From positions 1 to 7,754 of the forward strand of contig JAPULF010000028.1 of the NCBI GenBank assembly GCA_027295245.1: DNA of 7,754 nucleotides, given 5' to 3'. Positions 1-5,743 of this stretch are shown piece by piece (the stretch's first letter is position 1; each line of letters opens with the position of its first letter). The translations under genes and the position numbers were made by a program. Source of the stretch: Planctomycetota bacterium (GTDB taxonomy: Bacteria; Planctomycetota; Phycisphaerae; UBA1845; UTPLA1). A model generated the notes under the pieces. That model did no database searches, was not told where the DNA came from, and saw only the letters and a program-made list of their open reading frames with translations.

Positions 1-456
1 GGACGTCAGCCCGTCATAGAATCCGACCGACCCCGTGGCCGTGCCCCTGTAGCCGACGAGCTTGGTGTCTCCCATTTCGTAGGCGTCGCCGGCCGCTAGC
101 GCCGGAATCGTCTGCCAGCAGTGGGAGCAGAGAACCTCGACGCTCAGATCATCTACCGGCGTTTGTTTTCCGCAGTTGGGACACGTTCGGGCGGTCGGTC
201 CGTCCTGGCCGGCCTGGTTCGACGCGGTCGACGCATGGACTTCCGCCAGTTCCCCGGAGTCCATTTCGGTGGTCTGGGATTCGAGTTTGGCGAGGCCCTC
301 CAGATCGAGGGTCGAATCGGCGCCGGGGCCGCTGGTGGCGATCTTGGCCTTCGGAACGGTAAAGGCCCGGTTGCAGGCGGAACAGCGAATGGCCCGGCCG
401 GCGTACTTGTCGGGAACGCCCAGCTTTTGTTGGCAACGTGGACAGCGTACTTTCAT
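1..456 (-). CDS. Double zinc-ribbon protein, N-terminal part (runs off left edge)
   Basis: Open frame of 152 codons from ATG at 456 to the window edge without a stop, so the C-terminus is missing. Residues 1-36 form a zinc ribbon with Cys pairs at 5/8 (CPRC) and 25/28 (CSAC), followed by FTVPK; this CPxC...VPxxxAG...CxxC...FxVP pattern is very common at the N-terminus of planctomycete proteins. A polar, low-complexity linker (about 37-90) leads to a second Cys pattern, CPNC at 92-95 and CSHC at 110-113, a likely second zinc ribbon. The last visible part (AYEMGDTKLVGYRG...GFYDGLTS) has no recognised motif, and no membrane segment is reached. Paired ribbons suggest a metal-bound structural or interaction module; the function of the whole protein is unknown. 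The start is supported because the ribbon begins right at the Met, although the upstream Shine-Dalgarno (AGAGAA) is weak. A membrane domain downstream is possible but unseen. Confidence 0.8.
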   Translation of the reverse strand, partial: MKVRCPRCQQKLGVPDKYAGRAIRCSACNRAFTVPKAKIATSGPGADSTLDLEGLAKLESQTTEMDSGELAEVHASTASNQAGQDGPTARTCPNCGKQTPVDDLSVEVLCSHCWQTIPALAAGDAYEMGDTKLVGYRGTATGSVGFYDGLTS

Positions 457-661
457 GGCATGGTTCTCTGAAAAGGCCGGCCGCGGCCTGAGTCTAGGAA
501 TGTCGGGAGGGCCCTCTCGCAACCTCTCCATGAAATGGTAGAGGCAGCGGGAGACGGAAGCAAACGCCCGAATACTCGGACCCTGGCGCGAGTCGCACGT
601 GCCGAGCCTCTCGGAGAATCAGGACCGAGACATCGGATCGATTTGCGATAAACGGACCACG
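457..661. other. Intergenic spacer upstream of the zinc-ribbon gene
   Basis: About 205 bases between the stray dockerin segment and the zinc-ribbon gene. It must hold the zinc-ribbon gene's leader on the minus strand unless that gene is read through from murD. I see no convincing -35/-10 pair. There is a short CCGAG-CCT-CTCGG hairpin at 602-614 without a T-tract, and a GC-rich self-complementary stretch (GGCCGCGGCCGGCC on the minus strand, then TTTT) at about 472-489, just before the gene. The latter is terminator-like in form, but its stem is short. Confidence 0.4.
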
Positions 662-844
662 CTAGGGTTGAAGCAGTTTGTAGACGAACGGACGAATGTC
701 CGCCCCGTTCCGTTGATTGTCGAGATTCATGTCGGCTCGTTTGATGTTGCAGGAAACGGTTTGAACGAAGGCCGTCGGGTCGATGATCGCAAGAACGAAG
801 GGCTCTACGTCGCTGTTGTCGACGCCGCCATCGCAATTCATGTC
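662..844 (-). pseudogene. Orphan dockerin-type (EF-hand pair) coding segment
   Basis: Reading the minus strand from 844 to the TAG at 664-662 gives 60 residues with two calcium-loop motifs. The first is DMNCDGGVDNSD, followed by VEPFVLAIIDP. The second is DMNLDNQRNGAD, followed by IRPFVYKLLQP. A Cys in each half is kept (DMNC and VSCN). This matches the C-terminal dockerin-like repeat found on many secreted planctomycete proteins, where D/N/D positions bind calcium and the repeat ends the protein. Here no secreted protein precedes it: the same frame upstream only crosses murD out of frame. The first ATG (841-839) overlaps the murD TGA as ATGA, but no Shine-Dalgarno is seen before it. The best reading is a C-terminal relic left by a deletion or rearrangement. 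A translationally coupled 59-residue peptide or a -1 frameshift extension of MurD is less likely. The second loop (DNQRNGAD in place of the usual DGxVNGxD) looks partly decayed. Confidence 0.65.
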
Positions 845-2298
845 GTCCAGGTGGTCTGACGATCCCGGTTGGGAGGGCTTCTTGTCCAGCTTGCCACAAT
901 CGACCGAAACGCGTCTCCGCGTTTTTCGTAGTTTTTGAACATGTCGAAGCTGGCGCAGGCCGGGCTCAGGAGGACGACGTCCCCCCGTTCCGCAAAGCCG
1001 CGTGCCGCCGTTACGGCTTCCGCGAATCCGCCGACGCACACCGTCTGTGGTTTCGGGCCATTTCGACTCTGCACGGCGGCGCGGACGTCCGCCGCAATAC
1101 GCTCCCGCGTCGCGCCCAGGCAAACCACGGCCTTGGCGCGGTTGCCCAGCTCGACGGCCAAGTCGACAAACGAGATGCCCTTGTCCGACCCGCCGACGAT
1201 CATGACGACCGGGCGGTCGATGGCCCGCAGGGCGGTGATGGCCGCCTCGGGCGTGGTGGCCTTGGAGTCGTTGTAGTAACACACTCCTTCGAATTCGCGG
1301 ACGAACTCCAGCCGGTGCGGCAGGCCGGTGAATGAGGCCAACGCACTCAGGGCGGTGTCATCATCTACGCCGAGTATTCGCGAGAGCGTCAGTGCCGCCG
1401 CCGCATTGGCAATGTTGTGCGGTCCTGGAACCGCAAGGGACACGCCGCCTACGTGAAACTCATTGCGTCGGGCGGCGGTCACGGACTCGATTCGGATCGT
1501 GCGACCGTCGGGCTCGACGGCGTAGCCCCACCGAGGCAAGCGCGATCTGGCGTCGTCAAGTTCTTGCGGCAACTCCAATCCGAGCGGCAGAACGACCAAT
1601 CCGCCTTTGCGCTGGTATCGATAGATGTTCGCTTTCGCGGCGGCGTAGGATGCCATTGTTCCGTGGCGGTCGAGATGATTGTCTCGGATGTTCGTGATCA
1701 GGGCGATGTCGGGGCTCTTGCGAATCGCGGCGGCGTCCTCCAACTGAAAGCTCGACAGCTCCAGCACGACGACATCGTCCGGGTTCATGTCCGGCAGGTC
1801 GTCGAGAAGCGACTTGCCGATGTTGCCTCCGAGCCAGACCCGACCGTGCGACCAGGACGGGGTTTCTTTCGCTGCGTCGAGAACGGTTCCCAACATGGCG
1901 GTCGTCGTGCTCTTGCCGACCGTTCCGGTGATCCCGACCAGTCGCGCAGGGCAGCGCTCCAGGAACAGGTTCATCTCGCTGGTCCATGGTACGCCGCGCA
2001 GGACGGCCGCCTGAAAGAACTCGGAATGGGCCTTGTCCACAGCCGGACTGACGCTCAGCAGGTCACATTGATCCAGGGCCGATTCGTCGTGGCCGCCGAG
2101 CTGATATTCGACCGGCAGCCCTTCCAGCGCCGTGATGCTCTCGCTCAGGTCATCTCGCGAGGCCCGATCGGTCACCACGACACGGGCGCCCTGTTTGCAG
2201 AGCCAGCGTGTCACGCCGATGCCGCCGCCGAATCGGCCCAGGCCGGCGACCACGACCCGCTTGCCGTTGAATTGCCCGACCGTCGACATTGTGCCCAT
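838..2298 (-). CDS. murD: UDP-N-acetylmuramoylalanine--D-glutamate ligase MurD
   Basis: Cytoplasmic Mur ligase that uses ATP to add D-glutamate to UDP-MurNAc-L-Ala in peptidoglycan precursor synthesis. The 486-residue frame has the full three-domain order: N-terminal Rossmann-like domain with VVVAGLGRFGGG (about 16-26); ATP-binding loop GITGTVGKST (122-131); ELSSFQLE (180-187), where the family carries its carbamylated-lysine region; NIRDNHLDRHG (203-213); GPHNIANAAAA (292-302); LPHRLEFV (326-333); NDSKAT (343-348); GGSDKG (369-374); and SPACASFDMFKNYEKRG (445-461). It is about 45 residues longer than the 438-residue E. coli enzyme. The last 16-18 residues (after VASW) are not MurD-like and overlap the dockerin segment in another frame. 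The P-loop has Val where most MurD proteins have Asn (GTNGKS). Starts at 2298 (MGTMS) and 2289 (MSTVG) are both possible; neither has a well-placed Shine-Dalgarno (AGGA lies 14 bases before the first). It follows purD after 31 bases on the same strand, so co-transcription is likely. Confidence 0.95.
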   Translation of the reverse strand: MGTMSTVGQFNGKRVVVAGLGRFGGGIGVTRWLCKQGARVVVTDRASRDDLSESITALEGLPVEYQLGGHDESALDQCDLLSVSPAVDKAHSEFFQAAVLRGVPWTSEMNLFLERCPARLVGITGTVGKSTTTAMLGTVLDAAKETPSWSHGRVWLGGNIGKSLLDDLPDMNPDDVVVLELSSFQLEDAAAIRKSPDIALITNIRDNHLDRHGTMASYAAAKANIYRYQRKGGLVVLPLGLELPQELDDARSRLPRWGYAVEPDGRTIRIESVTAARRNEFHVGGVSLAVPGPHNIANAAAALTLSRILGVDDDTALSALASFTGLPHRLEFVREFEGVCYYNDSKATTPEAAITALRAIDRPVVMIVGGSDKGISFVDLAVELGNRAKAVVCLGATRERIAADVRAAVQSRNGPKPQTVCVGGFAEAVTAARGFAERGDVVLLSPACASFDMFKNYEKRGDAFRSIVASWTRSPPNRDRQTTWTT

Positions 2299-2329
2299 CC
2301 GATGAACGTATTTCCTGTTTTACGATGGT

Positions 2330-3679
2330 CTATTTGTCGCTGATTCGCATGGCGATATCGCCGCGGAGATACGCCCCGTCGAATTGGATCAGCTTGGTTG
2401 CCTCATAGGCACGCGACCGGGCCCTTTCCAAGGTGTCGCCGAGGCCCGTTACGCCCAAGACACGCCCGCCCGCCGTTACGACGTCTTCATCACGAATCGC
2501 GGTTCCCGCGTGAAAGACGTGTACGGAATCCAGATCCGACGCTTGCTCGAGTCCCACGATTTGTTTGCCGGATTCGAATTCCTTGGGGTAGCCATGCGAG
2601 GCCATGACGACGCATACGGCCGACCGGCGATCCCACTGAATCTCGATTTGATCAAGTCTGCCGTCGATTGTGGCCTCGAGTGCGTCCACCAGATCGCTCT
2701 GCATCCGGGCCAGGACCGGCTGGGCCTCGGGGTCGCCGAAGCGGCAATTGAACTCCAACGTCTTCGGACCCCCCGCAGTCAACATTAATCCCGCATACAG
2801 CACGCCGCGATACACGACGCCCTCGCGATGCAGCCAGTCGACGATGGGCACGAAGATGTCCCGCACGACGACTTCGAGAACTTCTTCGGTCAACGTGTCC
2901 GACGGGCTGTAGGCCCCCATGCCGCCGGTGTTCGGGCCCGTGTCGCGTTCGCCCAATCGCTTGTGGTCGGAGGCGGACTCCAGGACGTAAATGTTGCGGC
3001 CGTCGACCAGCGTCATAACGCTGACCTCCGGTCCGGTCAGGAGTTCTTCTATTACGACGCGCTCGCCCGCTTCGCCGAGTTCGAGATCGACCATGAGTGA
3101 CTTCAGGGTCGCCAGTGCGTCTTTCGGATCTTGGTGGACAAATACGCCCTTGCCCTTGGCGAGTCCGGAGGCCTTGACGACCAACCCGGAGTCCCGGCTT
3201 TCGACGTAGTCGCAGGCAAGCTCATATCCTCGCTTGAAGCTGTCCGGAAAGGATTCGTCCCGCTCTCTGCCCGGCTGCTTTCGGTATGCCAGTTCCTGTT
3301 CCGTCGGCCCGAATACGCGTGCCTCGGCGGTCGGCACGCCGCACTCGCGCATCAGCTTTTTGGCGTAGGCCTTGTCTCCCTCCAGCCGCGCGGCCGCCGC
3401 GGTCGGTCCGAAGATTCGCAGCCCGGCCTCCACGAACCGATCCACGATTCCACGGCACAGCGGGTCTTCGGGCCCCACGACCGTCAGATCGATCCGGGTT
3501 TCCTTAGCGAAGGACAAGAGCCCGTCGATGTCATCTGCGGGCGTCTTCACATTGGTTGCGACTGTCGCCGTTCCGGCGTTGCCGGGGGCGCAGTAGATGG
3601 TCGGCGATCCGACAGATTGCCGCAGTTTCCAGCAGAGGGCATGTTCGCGTCCGCCGCCACCGACTACCAGAATCCGCAT
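2330..3679 (-). CDS. purD: Phosphoribosylamine--glycine ligase (GAR synthetase) PurD
   Basis: ATP-grasp enzyme of de novo purine synthesis, joining glycine to 5-phosphoribosylamine in the cytoplasm. Numbered from the Met at 3685: N-terminal MRILVVGGGGREHAL (3-17) and APGNAGTA (33-40); VVGPEDPL (69-76); GDKAYAKKLM (103-112) and GVPTA (116-120); ATP-grasp region VVKASGLAKGKGV (169-181), VIEELLTGPEVSV (211-223), SDHKRLGERDTGPNTGGMGAYSP (239-261), EFNCRFGDPEAQ (311-322, metal-binding Glu/Asn); and a C-terminal domain with FHAGT and GGRVLGVTGLG. The length of 449-451 exceeds the usual 420-430, mostly from an insert at about 128-160 rich in charged residues. I prefer the Met at 3679 because it gives the canonical MRILVVGGG start and has GAGAGG six bases upstream; 3685 is the alternative. 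It lies 31 bases before murD and about 150 bases after the ketoacyl synthase-like gene, all on one strand. No convincing promoter is seen in the upstream gap. Confidence 0.96.
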   Translation of the reverse strand: MRILVVGGGGREHALCWKLRQSVGSPTIYCAPGNAGTATVATNVKTPADDIDGLLSFAKETRIDLTVVGPEDPLCRGIVDRFVEAGLRIFGPTAAAARLEGDKAYAKKLMRECGVPTAEARVFGPTEQELAYRKQPGRERDESFPDSFKRGYELACDYVESRDSGLVVKASGLAKGKGVFVHQDPKDALATLKSLMVDLELGEAGERVVIEELLTGPEVSVMTLVDGRNIYVLESASDHKRLGERDTGPNTGGMGAYSPSDTLTEEVLEVVVRDIFVPIVDWLHREGVVYRGVLYAGLMLTAGGPKTLEFNCRFGDPEAQPVLARMQSDLVDALEATIDGRLDQIEIQWDRRSAVCVVMASHGYPKEFESGKQIVGLEQASDLDSVHVFHAGTAIRDEDVVTAGGRVLGVTGLGDTLERARSRAYEATKLIQFDGAYLRGDIAMRISDK

Positions 3680-3685
3680 AACCAT

Positions 3686-3691
3686 CCTCTC
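3686..3691 (-). promoter_or_regulatory. Ribosome binding site of purD
   Basis: The minus strand reads GAGAGG here, six bases before the ATG at 3679 and directly abutting the ATG at 3685. The spacing supports the downstream start. Confidence 0.55.
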
Positions 3692-3838
3692 GGCGGCACC
3701 TTGCTTGCAAACGCGAATCGAGCAACCGGGCGACGCGATCGGCGGTCAACATACCGCAGTCATTCCCGCGGGCCAAGCGGAGGCCGAGCCCATACGACCG
3801 ACATCACCCAAGAAAAGCTGAAAAGGCCGGCTAGTTGC

Positions 3839-4954
3839 CTACCACCGAACGATGAATCCGGCCGTCATCCACTTGCTCGATTCCACGGCGTGGACCACCA
3901 CCAACTGGCCATCCCGCAACTCGCCCGATCGGACCATATCGTCGAGATGGATGAGCGTCGCGGCCCCGCCACAGTAGCCGATTTCACCCGAGCGGAACTT
4001 GATCTTGTCGGGCGTAATCTTGAGCCGATCGAGAAAGGCCGGAATGTGCTGGTCGTACAGCTGCCGAGTCGGGATCGACACGACGTAATGATCGACGGAT
4101 TCGGGCGCGATTTGGTGCTTCTCGATCGCGCGGCAAATCCCCTCCAGCAGCAGCGGGGCGGCATTCTCGTGGACCGCCGTGAAGTCCTGCCAAAGGTGAT
4201 GGGCTCCGCTATCGTACATCTGCGGAATTTGCCGCTCAGCCTTGACCAGATCGGCGGCAGCCCCGCCCGCCGTCATTCCCGCGGGTCGATTGGCGCCCAC
4301 CGATTCGACGTGCGTGCCGAGTAGTGCGTGTCCCGGCGTACCATTCTCTCCGGCCCGCAGAACCACAGCCCCTGCGCCGTCGGCCAGAATCCAGCGAAGC
4401 GCCGCGTGCGGCTTGGTCATCTTGGCTTGATTGAAGTAACAGCTCCGCAGATAGACCGACGAGAGCTGGCTGTAGCAGACCAGCGCGGTTCGGTATTGCC
4501 CGCAAGCCAGTGCGTGACTGGCGATCTGAACGCCCTTGCCAACCCCCGCGCAATTCGAATGGATTTCCATCTCAGCGCAGGTCTCGATGCCCAGCCGTTC
4601 CTGCAGCAGCGCGCTAGTCGGCGGGGTGCTTTGGTCATACGAAGGGCACGACATGATCAGCAACTCGACCTCGCCGGGGTCCTTGCCGGCCATTTCAAGG
4701 GCCCGGCGACCCGCGACTTCGGCCATGCTACTGAAGGTCTGCGTCATATCCCCCGTGACGGGATCGACCGCCAGGTGTCGGGTCGTGACGCCGGCGCGTT
4801 CGAGCATCTTGGGCCCGAGGTTTTCGACAAAGCTGCGAACTTTGAGCGGGGCTTCCGAGAGCGGGCCGAGGATTTGTTCGAGTCGATCGTTTGGGACAGC
4901 CGGCCCTGGGAGGAAACTTCCCGTTCCAATGATTCGTACCGGTACCAATTTCAC
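3839..4954 (-). CDS. Ketoacyl-ACP synthase III-like thiolase-fold protein, catalytic His/Asn apparently replaced
   Basis: The 371-residue protein, read from GTG, has the FabH/thiolase fold: PVRIIGTGSFLPG at the N-terminus; STPPTSALLQERLG (about 109-122); the nucleophile motif EIHSNCAGVGKG with Cys135; ILADGAGAVVL (189-199), equal to the FabH GDGAGA strand; and a C-terminal half ending VVVHAVESSKWMTAGFIVRW, equal to the FabH LLEAFGGGFTWGSALVRF end. Family members condense acyl-CoA or acyl-ACP with malonyl-ACP, or act as acyltransferases. Aligning the C-terminal half by eye with E. coli FabH, the catalytic His (PHQAN) falls on Ser in VVSIPTRQL (about 290-298) and the catalytic Asn (GNTSAAS) falls on Tyr/Cys in GYCGGAAT (326-333). 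It may therefore not be a standard decarboxylating condensing enzyme. GTG at 4954 is chosen because AAGGA lies nine bases upstream and homology starts there; an ATG at 5047 would add 31 unsupported residues. No acyl carrier protein gene is nearby, so the substrate is unknown. Confidence 0.85.
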   Translation of the reverse strand: MKLVPVRIIGTGSFLPGPAVPNDRLEQILGPLSEAPLKVRSFVENLGPKMLERAGVTTRHLAVDPVTGDMTQTFSSMAEVAGRRALEMAGKDPGEVELLIMSCPSYDQSTPPTSALLQERLGIETCAEMEIHSNCAGVGKGVQIASHALACGQYRTALVCYSQLSSVYLRSCYFNQAKMTKPHAALRWILADGAGAVVLRAGENGTPGHALLGTHVESVGANRPAGMTAGGAAADLVKAERQIPQMYDSGAHHLWQDFTAVHENAAPLLLEGICRAIEKHQIAPESVDHYVVSIPTRQLYDQHIPAFLDRLKITPDKIKFRSGEIGYCGGAATLIHLDDMVRSGELRDGQLVVVHAVESSKWMTAGFIVRW

Positions 4955-4963
4955 GATCGCACG

Positions 4964-4968
4964 TCCTT
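4964..4968 (-). promoter_or_regulatory. Ribosome binding site fixing a GTG start
   Basis: The minus strand reads AAGGA, nine bases before the GTG at 4954. It is the best Shine-Dalgarno near the 5' end of the ketoacyl synthase-like gene and sets its start 93 bases inside the longest open frame. Confidence 0.65.
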
Positions 4969-5095
4969 CGATACGGTGTAAGGAATGAGGGCGGATTCCC
5001 TCCAGGGCATCCCAGTCCCCAGAATGCTTGAGCAAGTGCCGTACCAATGGGCCAACCGGGCCTGGAGCGGCATGCGCGACATTCTCAGGTCTGGA

Positions 5096-5124
5096 ATGGG
5101 TAATATTTACACTTTATGGGTAAT
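5096..5124. repeat. Direct repeat ATGGGTAAT, 20-base period
   Basis: ATGGGTAAT occurs at 5096-5104 and again at 5116-5124, exactly 20 bases apart (about two helical turns). The pair lies upstream of the padR -35 box, in the divergent spacer between the ketoacyl synthase-like gene and padR. The arrangement could place two protein subunits on one face of the DNA, acting on either gene, but the repeat is short and no regulator is assigned. Confidence 0.35.
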
Positions 5125-5144
5125 CGAATCGGGTTTTTATGCAC

Positions 5145-5172
5145 TTGACAAGTTAGATACTGAGTATATATT
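5145..5172 (+). promoter_or_regulatory. Sigma70-type promoter of the padR-ABC operon
   Basis: A perfect -35 box TTGACA (5145-5150), a 16-base spacer and a -10 box TATATT (5167-5172, five of six to consensus). The predicted transcription start is about 5179, leaving a short leader of about 16 bases before the padR ATG. The surrounding 80 bases are notably AT-rich against a GC-rich background. The -35 box sits inside an odd palindrome, ACTTG-A-CAAGT (5143-5153). Confidence 0.75.
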
Positions 5173-5186
5173 TTCATGATATATAC
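5164..5186. promoter_or_regulatory. Inverted-repeat operator over the -10 box, likely PadR site
   Basis: GTATATAT (5164-5171) and ATATATAC (5179-5186) are perfect inverted repeats of 8 bp separated by 7 bases. The dyad covers the -10 box and the expected start of transcription, the classic position for a repressor operator. PadR-family dimers bind such dyads and often repress their own operon. That this PadR binds here is inference from position. Confidence 0.65.
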
Positions 5187-5194
5187 CAGGGCGA

Positions 5195-5743
5195 ATGAGA
5201 GAAAAAACCTTGTCGATGCAGAATGCCATTCTCGGATTGCTCGCTAGCGGTCCAGTTCATGGATACGAACTGCGAACGGCCTATGAAGATCAGTTGGTGC
5301 CGCGCGCCAAACTGAACTTCGGCCAGGTCTATACCACGCTCGAACGACTGCAACGCAACGGATTGGTGCAAAATGAGGTCGTGAACCAGTCCGCACGGCC
5401 GGACAAGAAGGTCTACCGGCTCACGGATGACGGACGCCGCCGTTTGTACGATTGGCTGAAGAAGCCGTCCAAGTTCGATCTGGATCTTCGGAACGAGACC
5501 TTCGTGAAGCTGATGCTGACAAGGCGGCTGGCCGGCGCCGACGCGTTCGAGACGCTGGCGGTCGAGCGTCGCGAGTGCCTCGAACGACTCCACGAAATCA
5601 CCCAGGCCCGGGCCAAGGCCGCCGAACAAAAGGCGCCCTTGCGCACGGTTTTGCTGTTGGACCTGGCGGTCTTTCGGTTGGAGGCGTTTGCCAAGTGGCT
5701 GGATCGGTGCGAGGAACTTTTTCGCGAGGAAGACACGCGGTGA
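5195..5743 (+). CDS. PadR-family transcriptional regulator
   Basis: The 182-residue protein has the PadR winged helix at the N-terminus: AILGLLASGPVHGYEL (11-26), then FGQVYTTLERLQRNGLV (42-58) as the recognition-helix region, and the wing with KKVYRLTDDGRRRL (71-84). A C-terminal helical part (about 95-178, with ETFVKLML and a Glu/Arg-rich stretch) is the usual dimerisation domain of the longer PadR subgroup. Such proteins are ligand-responsive repressors, commonly of an adjacent transporter. It is the first gene of a plus-strand operon and overlaps the ABC ATPase start by 4 bases (GTGA). ATG at 5195 has AGGG only three bases upstream. A TTG at 5210 (eight bases after GAGAG) or an ATG at 5216 (MQNAILG) are alternative starts. 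A perfect dyad over its promoter suggests autoregulation. Confidence 0.93.
   Translation: MREKTLSMQNAILGLLASGPVHGYELRTAYEDQLVPRAKLNFGQVYTTLERLQRNGLVQNEVVNQSARPDKKVYRLTDDGRRRLYDWLKKPSKFDLDLRNETFVKLMLTRRLAGADAFETLAVERRECLERLHEITQARAKAAEQKAPLRTVLLLDLAVFRLEAFAKWLDRCEELFREEDTR
5726..5730 (+). promoter_or_regulatory. Ribosome binding site of the ABC ATPase gene
   Basis: GAGGA inside the padR 3' end, nine bases before the GTG at 5740. It supports GTG as the ATPase start and tight translational coupling. Confidence 0.6.

Noticed and set aside
838..960. Programmed -1 frameshift making a MurD-dockerin fusion
   Set aside because: The frames are in the right relation, but no X-XXY-YYZ slippery heptamer in the murD frame was found near the end. 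A cytoplasmic enzyme with a dockerin tail is also biologically unlikely.
1417..2343. Plus-strand open frame of 308 codons antisense to murD
   Set aside because: It lies within a clear MurD gene on the other strand, and its translation has no known motif and a composition typical of a shadow frame.
468..3831. 14-base direct repeat CTGAAAAGGCCGGC at 468-481 and 3818-3831, both in minus-strand gene spacers
   Set aside because: A single pair of this length is near chance expectation in a window of this size. It is not linked to a convincing hairpin at the second site.
3686..3838. Possible terminator or promoter between the ketoacyl synthase-like gene and purD
   Set aside because: GCCGGCC followed by TTTT on the minus strand lacks a real stem-loop, and the TTGACC found there has no -10 box at proper spacing.
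3131..4324. Long plus-strand open frame of 397 codons antisense to purD and the ketoacyl synthase-like gene
   Set aside because: It crosses two well-supported genes and their spacer on the opposite strand, has no recognisable domain, and is the kind of shadow frame expected in GC-rich coding DNA.
4955..5047. N-terminal extension of the ketoacyl synthase-like protein from ATG at 5047
   Set aside because: The extra 31 residues show no similarity to the fold, and the GTG at 4954 has a good Shine-Dalgarno at nine bases.
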